Assembly: GCA_017527075.1 (NCBI GenBank)
Contig: JAFXQM010000002.1
Coordinates: forward strand, 186,001-250,000
Source: Selenomonadaceae bacterium
GTDB lineage: Bacteria; Bacillota; Negativicutes; Selenomonadales; Selenomonadaceae
Reading direction: 5' to 3'
DNA: 64,000 nucleotides
A program made the position numbers and the translations under genes. How positions within the stretch are numbered: position 1 is the first letter of the stretch; each line of letters opens with the position of its first letter. Below the pieces are notes generated by a model, which was not told where the DNA came from, made no database searches, and was given only the letters and a program-made list of their open reading frames with translations. Shown here piece by piece: positions 62,293-64,000 of this stretch.

Positions 62293-62880
62293 TCACAGCC
62301 CCTTCTGAATGAAAATCCGTTCACCGTCCGCAAACGCCACGAAGTCCGGCGTTATGTCCGAAATTTTTTTCCCGTTAATTTCCTCGCCGACGGTCAGGAA
62401 GAGAGTTTCTTTGCCGCGCAGGAACATTGCGATTTTATTTTCGCCGCTGATTGCCGTGCCCGTCAAAGTGATTTTTTCTTGCGGCGGAGGCGGAGCGGAA
62501 GTTTGCGGCTGAGGCGGAGGCGCGACGGGCGGAATGGGCGGCAGAATAACTTTTGGCGGCGGCGGAGCGGGTTTTGGTTTTTCTTTTCCCGCGAACGGGT
62601 CGCCGACGAAGAGTGGGTCAGCGTTTGCGCCGAGGACGAGCGTCACGCCGTCGGGAGATTTTGTCGGCAGATTCACCACGGGAAAATCTTTCGTGGCGGG
62701 CGGAATGTCGACGGCAGGCGTCTCTTCGTTCAAGGAAATTTCTTCGCCGACGGAGCTGTCGTCGGTCGCCCAAAAAATCAGCAGGACGATGAAGCACACG
62801 CCGAGAGCCGTTGCCCGAATTTTATTTTGCTTGAGCTCGTCGAGTTCGTGCTGCAAAATTTTTTTCAATCCGTCAGGCAT
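62293..62880 (-). CDS. Type IV pilus assembly protein PilP-like
   Basis: A 195-residue protein: cytoplasmic start, one membrane helix (about 24-40, ALGVCFIVLLIFWATDD), a Pro-rich linker (about 108-135) and a small C-terminal beta domain (LTGTAISGENKIAMFLRGKE). This resembles PilP/GspC HR domains that connect inner-membrane components to the secretin. The three bases before the secretin start indicate one operon. Sequence likeness is modest; the assignment rests mainly on layout and context. Confidence 0.68.
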   Translation of the reverse strand: MPDGLKKILQHELDELKQNKIRATALGVCFIVLLIFWATDDSSVGEEISLNEETPAVDIPPATKDFPVVNLPTKSPDGVTLVLGANADPLFVGDPFAGKEKPKPAPPPPKVILPPIPPVAPPPQPQTSAPPPPQEKITLTGTAISGENKIAMFLRGKETLFLTVGEEINGKKISDITPDFVAFADGERIFIQKGL

Positions 62881-62969
62881 ATCTTACTCCGAAAATTTTT
62901 TCGGCAGTTTATCATACGCTCGCGAACTTTTCAACCGCGAAAGCTTTTAAAAAATTTTTTCGCAAGTAG

Positions 62970-62999
62970 TTGACAGATTAACCACGTTAATGATAATAT
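62970..62999 (+). promoter_or_regulatory. Candidate sigma-70 promoter for dctP
   Basis: TTGACA (62970-62975) and TAATAT (62994-62999) are 18 bases apart, with TGA just before the -10. GATAAT two bases earlier would give 16-base spacing. Confidence 0.65.
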
Positions 63000-63060
63000 G
63001 CGCGCAGTTGAATCAACGTCCTATGTTGGTTTAGAAAAGGTAAAGGGTTTCAATCAATTG

Positions 63061-63126
63061 GGAATGAGAAATTAGGAATGAGGAATGAAAAAACAATTCC
63101 TAATTCCTAACTCCTAATTCCTAATT
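63061..63126. repeat. Heptanucleotide inverted repeat (TTAGGAA/ATTCCTA type)
   Basis: AATTAGG, AATGAGG and AATGAAA units are followed by ATTCCTA, ACTCCTA and ATTCCTA units that are largely complementary, ending just before the dctP ribosome site. It would lie in the dctP leader. Confidence 0.75.
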
Positions 63127-63146
63127 AAAAGAGGAGGGGAGCTGAT

Positions 63147-64000
63147 TTGAAAATGCCGATGTGGAAAAAAATTCTGATGTCGGTGCTGCTCGTGTGCGGC
63201 ATGCTCGCCGTCAGCGGTTGCGGCGAACAAGCTGCCGACGGTTCGCGCAAGGAGGGCGAGTATCAGAAAATCAAACTCGTCATGAGCGTCAACGGCACGA
63301 ACATTGCCACCGACACTAAAGTTGCCATGAAGTTCGCCGAGCTGATGGAAAAAGAGAGCGGCGGGAATATCACAATCGACGTTTTCCCGAACGACCAGCT
63401 GGCGGGCGGCAACGCCTCGAAGGGTATCGAAATGATTGCGGACGGCGCAGTTGATTTGGCGGCGTACGCGGCGGGCGTCATGGCTGTCATGGATGAACAT
63501 CTTTTGATTGCCACGATTCCTTGGACTTTTAACAACTATCAAGAGGCTCGTGAAATTATCGACACGACGGGCGGCGAGTATTACAAAAAAATTCTCGCGT
63601 CCCAGGGCATGACCTTCCTCGCCTCGGCGCACAACGGTTTCAGACAAATTACCAACGGCAAACACCCGGTGCTTAAGCCCGAAGATGTTGCCGGTCTGAA
63701 AATCCGCGTGCCCGGCGGCGAGGTTTATTTTAAGTTTTGGAGAGCGTTCGGAGCTGACCCCGTGGCAATGAGCTGGTCGGAAGCTTTCACCGCGATTCAG
63801 CAGGGAACGATTGACGGACAGGAAAACGGCTTCTCCGTCACCAACTCCGCCAAAGTCAATGAGATTCAGCAGTACATGACCGTTTGGAATTACACTTACG
63901 AAAATTATCTGTTCGTCGCCAACACAAAGATTTTCGAGAGCCTGGAGCCCAAGACTCAGGAACTTATCCGCGCGAAGGCAAAAGAGGCTTGCGAGTGGGG
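63147..64000 (+). CDS. TRAP transporter substrate-binding lipoprotein DctP (partial, 3' end outside window)
   Basis: At least 284 residues of a TRAP-type binding protein. The start MKMPMWKKILMSVLLV is followed by lipobox AVSGC (C25), so it is a lipoprotein. The DctP fold is shown by IDVFPNDQLAGGNASKGIEM, MTFLASAHNGFRQITN, KPEDVAGLKIRVPGG and FTAIQQGTIDGQENG. It captures a carboxylate or related acid for a DctQ-DctM permease expected downstream. TTG at 63147 fits the ribosome site (gaggagggg) better than the ATG two codons later. Confidence 0.9.
   Translation, partial: MKMPMWKKILMSVLLVCGMLAVSGCGEQAADGSRKEGEYQKIKLVMSVNGTNIATDTKVAMKFAELMEKESGGNITIDVFPNDQLAGGNASKGIEMIADGAVDLAAYAAGVMAVMDEHLLIATIPWTFNNYQEAREIIDTTGGEYYKKILASQGMTFLASAHNGFRQITNGKHPVLKPEDVAGLKIRVPGGEVYFKFWRAFGADPVAMSWSEAFTAIQQGTIDGQENGFSVTNSAKVNEIQQYMTVWNYTYENYLFVANTKIFESLEPKTQELIRAKAKEACEW

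Overview
The window reads as a chromosomal segment of a diderm Firmicute, most likely of the Negativicutes (Selenomonas-like). The evidence is mixed: Gram-positive-type genes (ClpX, rpmE with DUF1385, queA-tgt-yajC, rqcH, a SpoIID-domain protein) sit beside outer-membrane functions (an LptA/OstA-like protein, a secretin with PilP- and PilO-like partners, remains of a lipid A phosphoethanolamine transferase). There is also a flagellin, a TRAP-transporter binding protein and siroheme/AhbC-type tetrapyrrole genes. Genes are GC-rich but peppered with AAAATTTT-type tracts, and TTG and GTG starts are common.

Layout. 1-6.2 kb: an incomplete double-glycine-leader gene, a deleted IS5-type transposase, two large RTX-repeat proteins (one with an HExxH peptidase domain, one with a CAP domain) and an NlpC/P60 hydrolase. 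6.3-8.9 kb: RNase P RNA, ftsZ, a Crp/Fnr regulator. 8.9-11.5 kb: haem exporter genes ccmABC and the LptA-like gene. 11.6-14.5 kb: DUF1385, a decayed EptA-like gene, rpmE, a methyltransferase. 14.7-18.8 kb: clpX, a ROK protein, metNI. 18.8-23.8 kb: folE2, a PTS EIIA, glycerate kinase, cobalamin genes. 24-32.2 kb: flagellin, tRNA-Gly, and a branched-chain amino acid series (ilvN, ilvC, leuC, leuD) interrupted by a decayed foreign island and by a glycosyltransferase gene that is out of frame at a C10 tract. 32.3-44.7 kb: truA, an rRNA methyltransferase, ahbC-like, serA, trkH, dnaB, DUF116, rqcH, rimI-tsaB-tsaE. 44.8-49.8 kb: an envelope-type operon. 49.8-57.6 kb: a PheC-like protein, queA, remains of a two-gene system, tgt, yajC, fau, a VanX-like dipeptidase, a 3D-domain protein. 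57.6-62.9 kb: pilP-pilQ-(met8-hemA-hemC)-pilO. 63.1 kb to the end: dctP.

Pathways. Siroheme/haem supply (hemA, hemC, met8, the AhbC-like radical SAM protein), cobalamin (cbiF, cbiG, pduO-type adenosyltransferase) and haem export (ccmABC) form a tetrapyrrole theme. IlvN, IlvC, LeuC and LeuD belong to valine/leucine synthesis, QueA and Tgt to queuosine, and TsaE/TsaB/RimI to the t6A neighbourhood.

The most unusual signals are not ordinary genes. (1) A family of intergenic heptanucleotide repeats, often in inverted halves, occurs at ten or more places; one copy replaces helix P12 of the RNase P RNA and others supply stop codons of genes. (2) A C10 homopolymer puts a glycosyltransferase out of frame with its ribosome site, which suggests phase variation. 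(3) Three genes are followed by a second copy of their own 3' end; in fau, six of seven differences between the copies are synonymous, which points to allele replacement by recombination. (4) A 39-bp minisatellite lies upstream of the DUF116 gene.
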